Source: VRUE01 sp035693025
GTDB lineage: Bacteria; Actinomycetota; Thermoleophilia; Solirubrobacterales; 70-9
Reading direction: 5' to 3'
DNA length: 42,578 nucleotides
Assembly: GCA_035693025.1 (NCBI GenBank)
Contig: DASSHI010000047.1
Span: 1 to 42,578, forward strand
Of this stretch, positions 5,945-13,374 are shown in pieces. The notes beneath the pieces are model-generated. The model made no database searches and had not been told where the DNA came from. It saw only the letters and a program-made list of their open reading frames with translations. Numbering within the stretch: the stretch's first letter is position 1; each line of letters begins with the position of its first letter. The translations under genes were made by a program, and so were the position numbers.

Positions 5945-7951
5945 ATGAAAGTAGTCGTAACCGGCGCAACCGGAAACGCCGGCACCAGCACGGTCCAGGC
6001 CTTGAGCGAAAGTCGGGAGATCGACGAGATCGTCGGGCTCGCCCGGCGGGAGCCGGCCTGGACGCAGCCGAAGACGAGCTGGGTGGAGGCGAACATCCTC
6101 AACGCCGACCTCGGGGCGATCTTCGCGGGCGCCGACGCGGTCATCCACCTCGCCTGGGCGATTCAGCCCTCTCGGGACGCGACGACGCTGGAGCGGATCA
6201 ACGTCGAGGGCAGCCGGCGCGTCTTCGAGGCAGTGGCTGCGGCCGGGGTGCCGAAGCTGATCCACGCCTCCTCCGTCGGCGCCTACTCGCGCGGCCCCAA
6301 GGACCGCGAGGTCGACGAGAGCTGGCCCACCGAGGGCACTCCCTCATCGTTTTACTCGCGCCACAAGGTGGCGGTCGAGCGCGAGCTCGACCGCTTCGAA
6401 GCCGGCAATCCCGAGACGCGCGTGGTGCGGCTTCGCCCCGCGCTGATCTTCAAGGACGAGGCCGCGACCGAGATCCGCCGCCTCTTCGTCGGGCCCTTCC
6501 TCCCAAACTTCCTGCTGCGCCGCCGGCTTCTCCCGGCGCTGCCTCGGATCGAGCGCTTGCGCTTCCAGGCGGTGCACTCCGAAGACGTCGGCCGGGCCTA
6601 CCTGAGAGCCGTGCTGGCAGACGTCGGCGGTGCTTTCAACATCGCCGCGGAGCCGCCGCTCAGCCCGGAGGAGATGGCCGAGCGGCTCGGCGTGCGGAGC
6701 TTTCCCGTTCCGTACCGAGTGGTGCGGCGGCTCGCGGATCTGAGCTGGCGGCTGCGCCTGCAGCCGACGCCGCCGGGTTGGCTCGACATGGCCCAGAACG
6801 TGCCCCTGATCTCCTCCGACCGGGCTCGTGCCGAGCTCGGTTGGGAGCCGCGCCACAGCGGGGTGGAGGCGCTGGAAGAGTTGCTGGAGGGGCTGCGCAA
6901 GGGTCAGGGCGCGAGCACCCCGCCGCTCGAAGCCGACAGCGCCGGCGCCCGGATCGAGGACCTGAAGACCGGGGTCGGCGCCCGCCAGTGGGATCGCGAT
7001 CGCGGCGAGCAGCTCGTCAAGTACCTCGCCGACGTGCACTCGATCGAGCTGCAGGCGCTGGCGCAGCTTCGTGCCGCCCCCAAGATCGCCGGGGACGAGC
7101 GCCTCTGCCAAGTGTTCGAACAGCATCTGGTCGAGACCGAAGGGCAGGAGCGGCGCGTGCGCGAGCGCCTGGAAGCCTTGGGCGGCGAGCCGTCGAAGCT
7201 GAAGGACGCGGCCGGCGCGGGCGGCGGTTGGGCGATGGCCGCCTTCGCGGCCTCCCAGCCCGATACCCCCGGGAAGCTGACCATGCACGCCTTCTCCTAC
7301 GAGCACATGGAGTTGGCCGCCTACGAGCTGCTGAAGCGACTGGCCGAGCGCGCCGGTGACGACGAGACGGCCCGGATGGCGGCCAACATCGCCGCGGAGG
7401 AGAAAAGGATGGCCGAGCGCCTGGAGCAGTCCTTCGACACCGCGGTCGAGGCCTCCCTGGCAGGGGTCGATCCGGACAAGCTCGACGCCGTGCTGCTCGC
7501 CTACCTGCGCGACGTCCACGCCCTCGAGGGACAGGCCGAAAAGCTGTTGGGGGCGGGCGCCGAGCGAGTCGACGACGAGCACCTGGAAACCGTCTTCCGC
7601 GATCATCTGGAGGAGACGCGTCGCCACCGCGAGCGGATCGAGGGCCTGCTGGACGAGCGGGGCGGCAGGCCGTCGCTGGTCAAGGACGCGACGCTGAAGG
7701 CCGGCGGACTGAATCTCTCCGCTTTCCTCGGGGCCCAGCCGGACTCGACCACGAAGCTCGCCGGCTTCGCCTTCGCTTTCGAGCACCTCGAGGTCGCCGC
7801 TTACGAGCTCCTGCAGCGGGTCGCGGCTCGGGCCGGCGACGAGGGCGTGGTGACCGCTGGGAGGGAGATCCTCGCCGGGGAGCGCCGCGCGGCCGCGCGG
7901 GTCGCCGAGAGCTGGGACCGGCCGGACGTCCCCCTCGGCGCGGCGTCGTGA
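5945..7951 (+). CDS. NAD-dependent epimerase/SDR domain fused to two tandem DUF892 (YciF ferritin-like) domains
   Basis: 668 residues. Residues 1-325 are an extended SDR/epimerase: GATGNAG (about 7-13) binds NAD(P), AVIHLAW and LIHASSVGAYS follow, and Tyr137-xxx-Lys141 is the catalytic pair; DVGRAYLRAV and the C-terminal substrate lobe are present. Residues about 353-500 and 512-660 are two copies of a DUF892 four-helix bundle, each opening with [Y/Y]LxDVHxxExQA and containing a central HLxETxxxxxRxxERLxxLGG motif. DUF892 proteins are ferritin-like and stress induced. I see no frameshift: the fusion is continuous. The next gene starts inside the stop (GTGA). This architecture suggests a stress-controlled oxidoreductase; substrate unknown. 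Confidence 0.88.
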   Translation: MKVVVTGATGNAGTSTVQALSESREIDEIVGLARREPAWTQPKTSWVEANILNADLGAIFAGADAVIHLAWAIQPSRDATTLERINVEGSRRVFEAVAAAGVPKLIHASSVGAYSRGPKDREVDESWPTEGTPSSFYSRHKVAVERELDRFEAGNPETRVVRLRPALIFKDEAATEIRRLFVGPFLPNFLLRRRLLPALPRIERLRFQAVHSEDVGRAYLRAVLADVGGAFNIAAEPPLSPEEMAERLGVRSFPVPYRVVRRLADLSWRLRLQPTPPGWLDMAQNVPLISSDRARAELGWEPRHSGVEALEELLEGLRKGQGASTPPLEADSAGARIEDLKTGVGARQWDRDRGEQLVKYLADVHSIELQALAQLRAAPKIAGDERLCQVFEQHLVETEGQERRVRERLEALGGEPSKLKDAAGAGGGWAMAAFAASQPDTPGKLTMHAFSYEHMELAAYELLKRLAERAGDDETARMAANIAAEEKRMAERLEQSFDTAVEASLAGVDPDKLDAVLLAYLRDVHALEGQAEKLLGAGAERVDDEHLETVFRDHLEETRRHRERIEGLLDERGGRPSLVKDATLKAGGLNLSAFLGAQPDSTTKLAGFAFAFEHLEVAAYELLQRVAARAGDEGVVTAGREILAGERRAAARVAESWDRPDVPLGAAS

Positions 7952-8181
7952 CGACGATCACTCCTTATCGCGACGGGCCCTATCTGGTGCGCGGTCCTTT
8001 CACGCTGGTCGACCAGGACGGCAGGGAGATCGAAGTGAGGCGGCGGGTGGTTGCGCTCTGCAGGTGCGGGCAATCTCAGATCCGACCCTTCTGCGACGGC
8101 ACCCACAAGGCGGTCGGCTTTCGGGCCCCCAGCGGCGCTCCTGCGGCGCTGCCGGACGCCGCGGACGCGCCCGACTCGTAG
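7948..8181 (+). CDS. CDGSH-type iron-sulfur protein
   Basis: 77 residues with CRCGQSQIRPFCDGTH, the C-x-C-x2-S-x3-P-x-C-D-G-[S/T]-H signature that binds a 2Fe-2S cluster through three Cys and one His. GTG 7948 overlaps the stop of the SDR-DUF892 gene (GTGA), implying translational coupling and a shared job, for example electron transfer or iron handling. The C-terminal 25 residues are Ala/Pro-rich and probably disordered. The gene ends inside the convergent glycosyltransferase frame. Confidence 0.88.
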   Translation: MTTITPYRDGPYLVRGPFTLVDQDGREIEVRRRVVALCRCGQSQIRPFCDGTHKAVGFRAPSGAPAALPDAADAPDS

Positions 8182-9176
8182 CGGCGCCGCAGTCGCCGCA
8201 TCGAGTTGGCCGAGCGGGGCAGTCGCCGCTCCCCGTAGCGAACCCCGCCCCGTAATTTGGAGCCCAGGGCGAGCCAGGCGCAGATCGAGCGCTCGGCGAC
8301 CCAGGCGGGGGCCAGCAGCGCCCCGCTGAGGGGAAAGCGCTCTGCCCCGCCGGCCCGTCTGCGGCCCAGCTCGGCCAAGCCGACGGCGCCAAGCGCGCCA
8401 AGCAGCAGATAGCGGCCCCTGCCGCGCCGCAGGAGCTCGGCCGCTATCGGGGCGATCGCGAGGAAGGCGCCGATCCGGGCGGGAATCGCGAAGTCGTCGT
8501 AGGCCTGGCGAACCCGTTGGGAGAAGAAGTGGGGCGTGCGAGGCGGTTTTCTTGCCACGTAGAGGTCGAGCGGCGTGATCACGGTCCCTCCGGCCGCCCC
8601 GATCGTCCGCATCAGCTCGAGGTTCTCGAACAGCGCTCGCCCGTCGTAAGCGCCACTGCGCAGGAAGGCGCTGCGGCGAACGGCGAGGGTCCCGGGGAAG
8701 TCGCCGACCGGAAAGTTCGGATCGCCGGTGAACACCCGGTTCAGCAGGGACCGCGCGGTGTCCCAGCGGGCGTGCCAGGGCAGCTCGGTGAAGTAGTTCT
8801 GCGGCCGGACCAGATCCGCCTCGTCGAGTAGGGCGAGGGCTCGCGCCAGCGCCCCGGGCTCGTAGCGGACGTCGTCGTCGGCGATCAGGACCCGCTCGCA
8901 CGAGCATTCGCGAAGGCCGGTGATCACGCCGTTCACTTTTCCCATCGGGAAATCGAGATCGCCATGTGGAGCCAGATGAGTGGCGGCGCCGCGCAGCGCC
9001 TCGGCGTGCGACTCGAACAGCGGCGGCGGCGAGCCGTCGACGACGAGCACCTCCGTCACCGTCTCGCTCAGCGAGCGCAGGTAGGACGCCAGCTCGCCGA
9101 TCGGTCCGGGCTCGTTCCAGCGCAGCGGCAGGACGTAGGAAGCCCCGCCGTCCCGACCCAGGGCGCCGTGACTCAC
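8076..9176 (-). CDS. Family 2 glycosyltransferase with C-terminal membrane segments
   Basis: 366 residues from GTG 9174-9176, which overlaps the upstream gene's stop (GTGA); a longer frame to 9212 runs into that gene. GT-A features: VLPLRWNEPG at the N-terminus, EVLVVDGSPP, then ERVLIADDDVRY with the DDD metal/nucleotide-sugar triad, DLVRPQNYF, and an acceptor region with FPGTLAVRRSAF. Residues about 245-310 have hydrophobic stretches (IGAFLAIAPIAAELL, YLLLGALGAVGLAEL, LSGALLAPAWVAERSICAWLAL) fitting peripheral membrane anchoring. The last 35 codons are antisense to the CDGSH gene, so the true C-terminus is of doubtful importance. Paired with the diiron-type gene just upstream. Confidence 0.82.
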   Translation of the reverse strand: MSHGALGRDGGASYVLPLRWNEPGPIGELASYLRSLSETVTEVLVVDGSPPPLFESHAEALRGAATHLAPHGDLDFPMGKVNGVITGLRECSCERVLIADDDVRYEPGALARALALLDEADLVRPQNYFTELPWHARWDTARSLLNRVFTGDPNFPVGDFPGTLAVRRSAFLRSGAYDGRALFENLELMRTIGAAGGTVITPLDLYVARKPPRTPHFFSQRVRQAYDDFAIPARIGAFLAIAPIAAELLRRGRGRYLLLGALGAVGLAELGRRRAGGAERFPLSGALLAPAWVAERSICAWLALGSKLRGGVRYGERRLPRSANSMRRLRRRYESGASAASGSAAGAPLGARKPTALWVPSQKGRI

Positions 9177-10216
9177 AGCGGTTGGCGCAGAGAGGAGCGC
9201 CCGGCCTGCCAATCGGCCAGGACGGCCCGCCCGAAGCGGCCCTCGAGGTGGAGCAGGGCGCGGGCGCCGAAGACGATGTCTTCGGCCAGCTCGGGCTCGG
9301 CCCTCGCCAGACCGCCCGCCAGGTCATAGGCGGCGATGTTCTCGTGCACCGCGTCGGCCTCGACGTGCTCATCGTAGAAATCGGTTGCCCTAGCGCCGTA
9401 GCCGAGCCGGCGCAGGCCGTTGCCATAGCGGCGATTGGGGCCCGCCGAGGTCATCTCGAACATCGCCAGGTGACCGACGATGGCGCCGCGGCGGCTGCGG
9501 CGCAGGCCGAGCGCCGACATCACGTTGACGGTCGCCAGAGTGACGCCGGGGACGTGGCCGAGGTAGGCGTTCTCACTGTCGTCCAGGCCAAGGGCCCGCA
9601 TCGTCGAGGCGAAGAGAGTCGAGTGCATGCGCTCGGCTCGTCCGCCCCCGTACTCGTCGGCCTGGACCTCGAGCAGCGCCGTCTTCGCCGGCCCGTCGAG
9701 CCGCGGGATCGCCCAGCTGTGCGGGTCGGCCTCCTTGAGCTGGTAGAGGGAGCGATGGGCGACGAACTCACGGAACTGCTCGAGCGTCGCCTGCGTCTCG
9801 ACATAGCGCGACAGGGAGGGCGCGTCGTCTGCCGCTTCCAGCTGGAAGAGGAGGTCTCCGACCTGCTCGGGGTCCACCCAGTCGAGCGGCGGGACGGCGG
9901 CGGCGAGAGCCTCCAGAAAAGGGCGCTCGAGGACGGCCCGGATCGCGAGCAGGCGGGGGCTCCACTCCCAGGCGTCGTCGACGCCGGGGAAGGAGCGGTA
10001 GTGCAGCTCGAAGCAGAGGTAGAGGGCAAGGTGCAGGTCGTCGTCGCCGAGCGGATCGTCGATCCGCTCGACCAGCTCTTCGACCACGCCGGCCGCGTCG
10101 GGGGCCAGGTTCGGCGCGGCCTCGCTCCGAGCGGCGAGTAGCTCGGCGACCAACTCGCTGAGCGGGCCGACGGCTGGCAAGGTGGTGCGCTCAGCGGTCT
10201 GCTCGGTCCCAAACAC
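9173..10216 (-). CDS. Iron-containing redox enzyme, haem-oxygenase-like diiron oxidase (HDO) family
   Basis: 347 residues from GTG 10214-10216. Motifs in order fit the helical HDO fold: CFELHYRSF (first Glu/His), LLEVQADEYGGGRAERMHSTLF (Glu, Asp-Glu, His), MFEMTSAGPNRRYGNGLRRLG, and FYDEHVEADAVHE (Asp/Glu-His…Asp…His). HDO enzymes use a non-haem diiron centre for O2-driven C-C cleavage, desaturation or N-oxygenation; the substrate here is unknown. An upstream TTG (10249) would lengthen it by 11 residues, but that codon overlaps the -35 box of a candidate promoter (10227-10251), so I prefer the GTG. Coupled by GTGA to the GT2 gene; CDGSH and SDR-DUF892 lie opposite, suggesting one iron/redox-related cluster. 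Confidence 0.82.
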   Translation of the reverse strand: MFGTEQTAERTTLPAVGPLSELVAELLAARSEAAPNLAPDAAGVVEELVERIDDPLGDDDLHLALYLCFELHYRSFPGVDDAWEWSPRLLAIRAVLERPFLEALAAAVPPLDWVDPEQVGDLLFQLEAADDAPSLSRYVETQATLEQFREFVAHRSLYQLKEADPHSWAIPRLDGPAKTALLEVQADEYGGGRAERMHSTLFASTMRALGLDDSENAYLGHVPGVTLATVNVMSALGLRRSRRGAIVGHLAMFEMTSAGPNRRYGNGLRRLGYGARATDFYDEHVEADAVHENIAAYDLAGGLARAEPELAEDIVFGARALLHLEGRFGRAVLADWQAGRSSLRQPL

Positions 10217-10226
10217 TCCCCTCAGC

Positions 10227-10251
10227 TTCCCGGCGCCCGGGGGCCGCAAAC
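10227..10251 (-). promoter_or_regulatory. Degenerate SigB/SigF-type promoter for the HDO gene
   Basis: Minus-strand GTTT (10248-10251), 16 nt, GGGAA (10227-10231): one mismatch in the -10. The GTG at 10216 is about 10 nt beyond, so the message would be nearly leaderless. It is divergent from the promoter at 10264-10288. Confidence 0.35.
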
Positions 10252-10263
10252 GCCCGGAGAGCC

Positions 10264-10288
10264 GTTTCGCCGCTCTTCGGCGGGGGTA
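10264..10288 (+). promoter_or_regulatory. SigB/SigF-type promoter (GTTT-N16-GGGTA) for the DUF1360 gene
   Basis: GTTT (10264-10267), 16 nt, GGGTA (10284-10288). The spacer contains a GCCGCTCTTCGGCGG hairpin. ATG 10323 follows after about 25 nt of leader that lacks a clear purine-rich ribosome-binding site. Confidence 0.6.
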
Positions 10289-10322
10289 GTCCGCAGGTGC
10301 CTTCGACGGATCGACTGTTCAG

Positions 10323-10850
10323 ATGCCTCCTCAGACCAGCGCCAAGATCGCCGACGCCCAGACCCAGGCATCCGGCTACGCCCCGCCGGGAGAACGCCCG
10401 CCGCTGGGCTCCTACGCGGTGGCGATGGTCGCCTTCAACGTGCTGTTCGGCGCCGCCCTGCTGCTCGCCAAGCGGACGGGGCGGGCGCTTCCCGAGCGAG
10501 TCGGAGCCGCGGACCTGCTGACCGTCGGCGTCGCTTCCCACAAGCTCAGCCGAGTGATCGCCAAGGACAAGGTGACCAGTCCCCTGCGGGCGCCGTTCAC
10601 CTCCTATGAAGGAGAGAGCGGTCCTTCGGAATTCAGCGAGTCATCGCGGGGCGACGGCCCCCGCAAGGCGATCGGGGAAATGCTCATCTGCCCCTACTGC
10701 CTGGGCCTCTGGGTCGTCGCCGCCTTTTCGCTCGGGCTTCTCTTCGCGCCTCGCCTGAGCCGCTTCCTCGCGGCGGTCTTCTCGGCGCTGACCGTCTCCG
10801 ACTTCCTCCAGATCGCCTACAAGGCCGCCGAGGAAAAGGGCCTCGGCTGA
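10323..10850 (+). CDS. DUF1360 family membrane protein
   Basis: 175 residues. Typical DUF1360 layout: a hydrophobic segment near residue 30-47 (SYAVAMVAFNVLFGAALLLA), the conserved ADLLTVGVASHKLSRVIAKDKVTSPLRAPFT block, then GEMLICPYCLGLWVVAAFSLGLL with a CPYC pair beside a membrane segment, and a last hydrophobic helix. Related proteins in Firmicutes are sporulation-associated (YjcA-like); in actinobacteria the role is unknown. The central region carries a polar stretch (EGESGPSEFSESSRGDGPRK). It sits behind a stress-type promoter and before the alcohol dehydrogenase, which has its own promoter. Confidence 0.85.
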   Translation: MPPQTSAKIADAQTQASGYAPPGERPPLGSYAVAMVAFNVLFGAALLLAKRTGRALPERVGAADLLTVGVASHKLSRVIAKDKVTSPLRAPFTSYEGESGPSEFSESSRGDGPRKAIGEMLICPYCLGLWVVAAFSLGLLFAPRLSRFLAAVFSALTVSDFLQIAYKAAEEKGLG

Positions 10851-10866
10851 CCGGCCGATGCCGACC

Positions 10867-10892
10867 GTTTTGACCCCGGGCCAGACGGGGTA
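10867..10892 (+). promoter_or_regulatory. SigB/SigF-type promoter (GTTT-N17-GGGTA) for the alcohol dehydrogenase operon
   Basis: GTTT (10867-10870), 17 nt, GGGTA (10888-10892), in the 79-nt gap between DUF1360 and the dehydrogenase. The ATG at 10930 follows AAAGGA. It may also serve the YihY and DUF4235 genes downstream. Confidence 0.6.
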
Positions 10893-10929
10893 GCCGGGTC
10901 GGACAGGGCTTCCTATCCAAAGGACCGGC

Positions 10930-12117
10930 ATGAAGGCGCTCACTTTCCACGGCAAACGCGACGTCCGGGTCGACGAGGTGCCCGACCCGAAGATCGAGCA
11001 GCCGACCGACGCGATCGTGCGCATCACCTCGACTGCGATCTGCGGTTCTGACCTGCACCTCTACGAGGTGTTGGGGATGTTCATCGAAGAGGGCGACGTC
11101 CTCGGCCACGAGCCGATGGGGATCGTCGAGGAGGTCGGTTCCGGGGTGAGCCGGGTCAAAGCGGGCGACCGGGTCGTGATCCCCTTCAACATCTCCTGCG
11201 GCGAGTGCTGGATGTGCAGGGAAAAGCTCTTCGCCCAGTGCGAGACGACTCAGAATCGCGAGCAGGAAAAGGGCGCCTCGCTCTTTGGCTACACCAAGCT
11301 CTACGGCGACGTCCCGGGTGGGCAGGCGGAGTACCTGCGCGTGCCGCAGGCGCACTTCGGCCCGATCAAGGTGCCCGAGAACGACGCCCCCGACGAGCGC
11401 TACCTCTTCCTCTCCGACGTGCTGCCGACCGCCTGGCAGGCGGTCGAGTACGCGGCGATCCCGAAAGGCGGCAGCGCCGCCGTCTACGGCCTGGGGCCGA
11501 TCGGGCAGATGTGCGCGCGGATCGCCCGCCACAAGGGGGCCGAGACGGTGATCGGCATCGACTCGGTCCCCGAGCGCCTCGAGATGGCGCGTCGCCATGA
11601 CATCGAGGCGATCGACTCCAACGCGCACGAAGACGTGCCGGCGATCGTCAGGGAGATGACGGACGGGCGTGGTCCCGACGGAGTGATCGATGCCGTCGGC
11701 ATGGAGGCGCACGGCGCCCACGTGGCCGAGCTGGCCCAGAAGGCGACCGGCCTGCTGCCCGACTCGCTCGCCGCCAAAGCGACCGAAAAGGCCGCGGTCG
11801 ACCGGCTCTCGGCGCTCTTGGCGGCGATCGATACGGTGCGCCGCGGCGGCACGATCTCGATCTCCGGCGTCTACGGAGGCCAGCTCGACCCGCTGCCGAT
11901 GATGCAGCTCTTCGACAAGGGCGTGCAGATCCGCATGGGCCAGGCCCATGTGAAGCGCTGGACCGACGAGATCCTGCCCCTGCTCGAAGGAGACGAGGAT
12001 CCGCTCGGTGTCGACGACCTGACCACCCACCAGCTGCCGCTGGCCGAGGCGCCAGGCGCCTACTCGATGTTTCAGAAGAAGGAAGACGGGGCGATCAAGG
12101 TCGTCCTCAAGCCGTGA
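10930..12117 (+). CDS. Zinc-dependent alcohol dehydrogenase (MDR family, formaldehyde-dehydrogenase-like)
   Basis: 395 residues. Catalytic zinc site: CGSDLH (Cys39), GHEPMG (His and Glu); structural zinc lobe CGECWMCREKLFAQC with four Cys. Rossmann NAD site AAVYGLGPIGQMCARIA. The long form with the segment VAELAQKATGLLPDSLAAKATEKAAVDRLSALLAAIDTVRRGG is typical of the glutathione-independent formaldehyde dehydrogenase-like subgroup common in high-GC bacteria, so aldehyde or alcohol oxidation is likely; the substrate is not certain. Ends 22 nt before the YihY gene and probably shares its transcript. Confidence 0.88.
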   Translation: MKALTFHGKRDVRVDEVPDPKIEQPTDAIVRITSTAICGSDLHLYEVLGMFIEEGDVLGHEPMGIVEEVGSGVSRVKAGDRVVIPFNISCGECWMCREKLFAQCETTQNREQEKGASLFGYTKLYGDVPGGQAEYLRVPQAHFGPIKVPENDAPDERYLFLSDVLPTAWQAVEYAAIPKGGSAAVYGLGPIGQMCARIARHKGAETVIGIDSVPERLEMARRHDIEAIDSNAHEDVPAIVREMTDGRGPDGVIDAVGMEAHGAHVAELAQKATGLLPDSLAAKATEKAAVDRLSALLAAIDTVRRGGTISISGVYGGQLDPLPMMQLFDKGVQIRMGQAHVKRWTDEILPLLEGDEDPLGVDDLTTHQLPLAEAPGAYSMFQKKEDGAIKVVLKP

Positions 12118-12139
12118 ACGGCCCAACGGGGAGGTCATC

Positions 12140-13039
12140 CTGCTCGCCACTCTCAAACGGACCCTGAGCGAGTTTCGCGAGGACAATCTCGCCGATTGGG
12201 CTGCGGCGCTCACCTACTACGGGCTGCTTTCGCTCTTCCCGGCCCTGATCGCGGTCGTCTCGGTGATCGGCCTGGTAGGCGATCCGCAGAGCACCACCAA
12301 GAGCCTGACCGAAATCGTCACCGAAATCGGTCCACAGTCGGCCGCCGACACCTTCTCGGGGCCGATCGAATCGATCGCCTCCAACCAGAGCGCCGCCGGC
12401 TTTGCCTTCGTGATCGGCCTCGCGGTCGCGCTGTGGTCCGCCTCCGGCTACATCGGCGCCTTCATGCGCGCCTCCAACGTGATCTACGAGACGCCCGAGG
12501 GTCGAAAGTTCTGGAAGCTGCGTCCGCTGCAACTGCTGGTCACGCTGGTCATGGTCCTGGCGCTGGCGGCGCTCGCCCTGGCGCTCGTCCTGACCGGGCC
12601 GGTGGTCGGCGCCGTGGCGGGACCGCTCGGGATCGGCGGCACGGCCGTGGACGTGTGGAACGTAGCCAAGTGGCCGGTGATGGCGGCGATCTTCGTGCTG
12701 ATCATCGACCTCCTCTACTACGCCTCGCCCAACGCCAGGCTGCGCGGCTTCCGCTGGGTGACGCCGGGGGCGGTGGTGGCCTTGGTCGTCTGGGCGCTCG
12801 CCTCGGCTGCCTTTGCCTTCTACGTCGCCAACTTCGGCTCCTACGACAAGACCTATGGGACGCTCGCCGGACTGGTCGCCCTGCTCGTCTGGTTTTGGAT
12901 CAGCAATCTGGCGATCCTCTTCGGCCACCAGCTGAACGCCGAGCGAGAGCGCGGCCTCGAGATCGCAGAAGGAGACCGGCGAGCTGAGCGCGAGATCCAG
13001 CTCGAACCCCGCGAGAAGCCCCAAGGAGGCCCACAGTGA
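12140..13039 (+). CDS. YihY/BrkB family inner-membrane protein, probably starting at CTG
   Basis: 299 residues if started at CTG 12140. The open frame with standard starts begins only at GTG 12263, which would remove the conserved family N-terminus FREDNLADWAAALTYYGLLSLFPALIA seen in frame upstream. In that upstream stretch no ATG, GTG or TTG is in frame, but GGGGAGG (12128-12134) lies 5 nt before CTG 12140, so CTG is the likely start (or a base is wrong). Six hydrophobic segments are visible, including AFVIGLAVALWSASGYIGAFM and the GLVALLVWFWISNLAILFGHQLNAE signature near the C-terminus. YihY proteins are membrane proteins of unclear transport role. The C-terminus is charged. DUF4235 follows with a GTGA overlap. 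Confidence 0.85.
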   Translation: MLATLKRTLSEFREDNLADWAAALTYYGLLSLFPALIAVVSVIGLVGDPQSTTKSLTEIVTEIGPQSAADTFSGPIESIASNQSAAGFAFVIGLAVALWSASGYIGAFMRASNVIYETPEGRKFWKLRPLQLLVTLVMVLALAALALALVLTGPVVGAVAGPLGIGGTAVDVWNVAKWPVMAAIFVLIIDLLYYASPNARLRGFRWVTPGAVVALVVWALASAAFAFYVANFGSYDKTYGTLAGLVALLVWFWISNLAILFGHQLNAERERGLEIAEGDRRAEREIQLEPREKPQGGPQ

Positions 13040-13311
13040 AGCTTCTGTTCACCCCCGTCAGCGTCAGCGCCGCGATGCTCGCCGGACTGGCCGGCAAGAA
13101 GATCTTCGAACGCCTCTGGGGCTTGATCGACGACGAAGAGCCGCCGAGTCCCGAGCATCGCGAGTTCTCCTGGCCCAAGCTCGTCGTGGCGCTCGCGATC
13201 GAGGGCGCGATCTTCCGCCTGGTCAAAGGCCTCGCCGACCACGGAGCGCGCCAGGCCTTCGCGAAAGGCACCGGCAGCTGGCCGGGCGAGGAACGACCCG
13301 AGCCCGAGTGA
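13036..13311 (+). CDS. DUF4235 family small membrane protein
   Basis: 91 residues: N-terminal hydrophobic segment (FTPVSVSAAMLAGLAGKKIFERLWGLID) and a second one (LVVALAIEGAIFRLVKGLADHGAR), with an acidic loop between. This matches DUF4235, common in actinobacteria, of unknown function. Start GTG 13036 overlaps the YihY stop and is preceded by AAGGAGG. The pairing with YihY under a stress-type promoter suggests an envelope role; inference. Confidence 0.82.
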   Translation: MKLLFTPVSVSAAMLAGLAGKKIFERLWGLIDDEEPPSPEHREFSWPKLVVALAIEGAIFRLVKGLADHGARQAFAKGTGSWPGEERPEPE

Positions 13312-13339
13312 AGAGCGATCGCCCATCGTGCTCGACCGG

Positions 13340-13363
13340 GTTGAAGCCGGAGAACTGCGGGTA
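13340..13363 (+). promoter_or_regulatory. SigB/SigF-type promoter (GTTG-N15-GGGTA) for the flavodoxin-like/topoisomerase pair
   Basis: GTTG (13340-13343), 15 nt, GGGTA (13359-13363); one -35 mismatch. ATG 13375 is 11 nt beyond the -10 box with no ribosome-binding site, so a leaderless or very short leader transcript is predicted. Confidence 0.5.
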
Positions 13364-13374
13364 GCTCCTGCGCC

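Noticed and set aside
7801..9426. Minus-strand frame of 541 codons across CDGSH, GT2 and HDO
   Set aside because: Arg/Ala/Pro-rich and without motifs; it runs out of phase over two well-supported genes.
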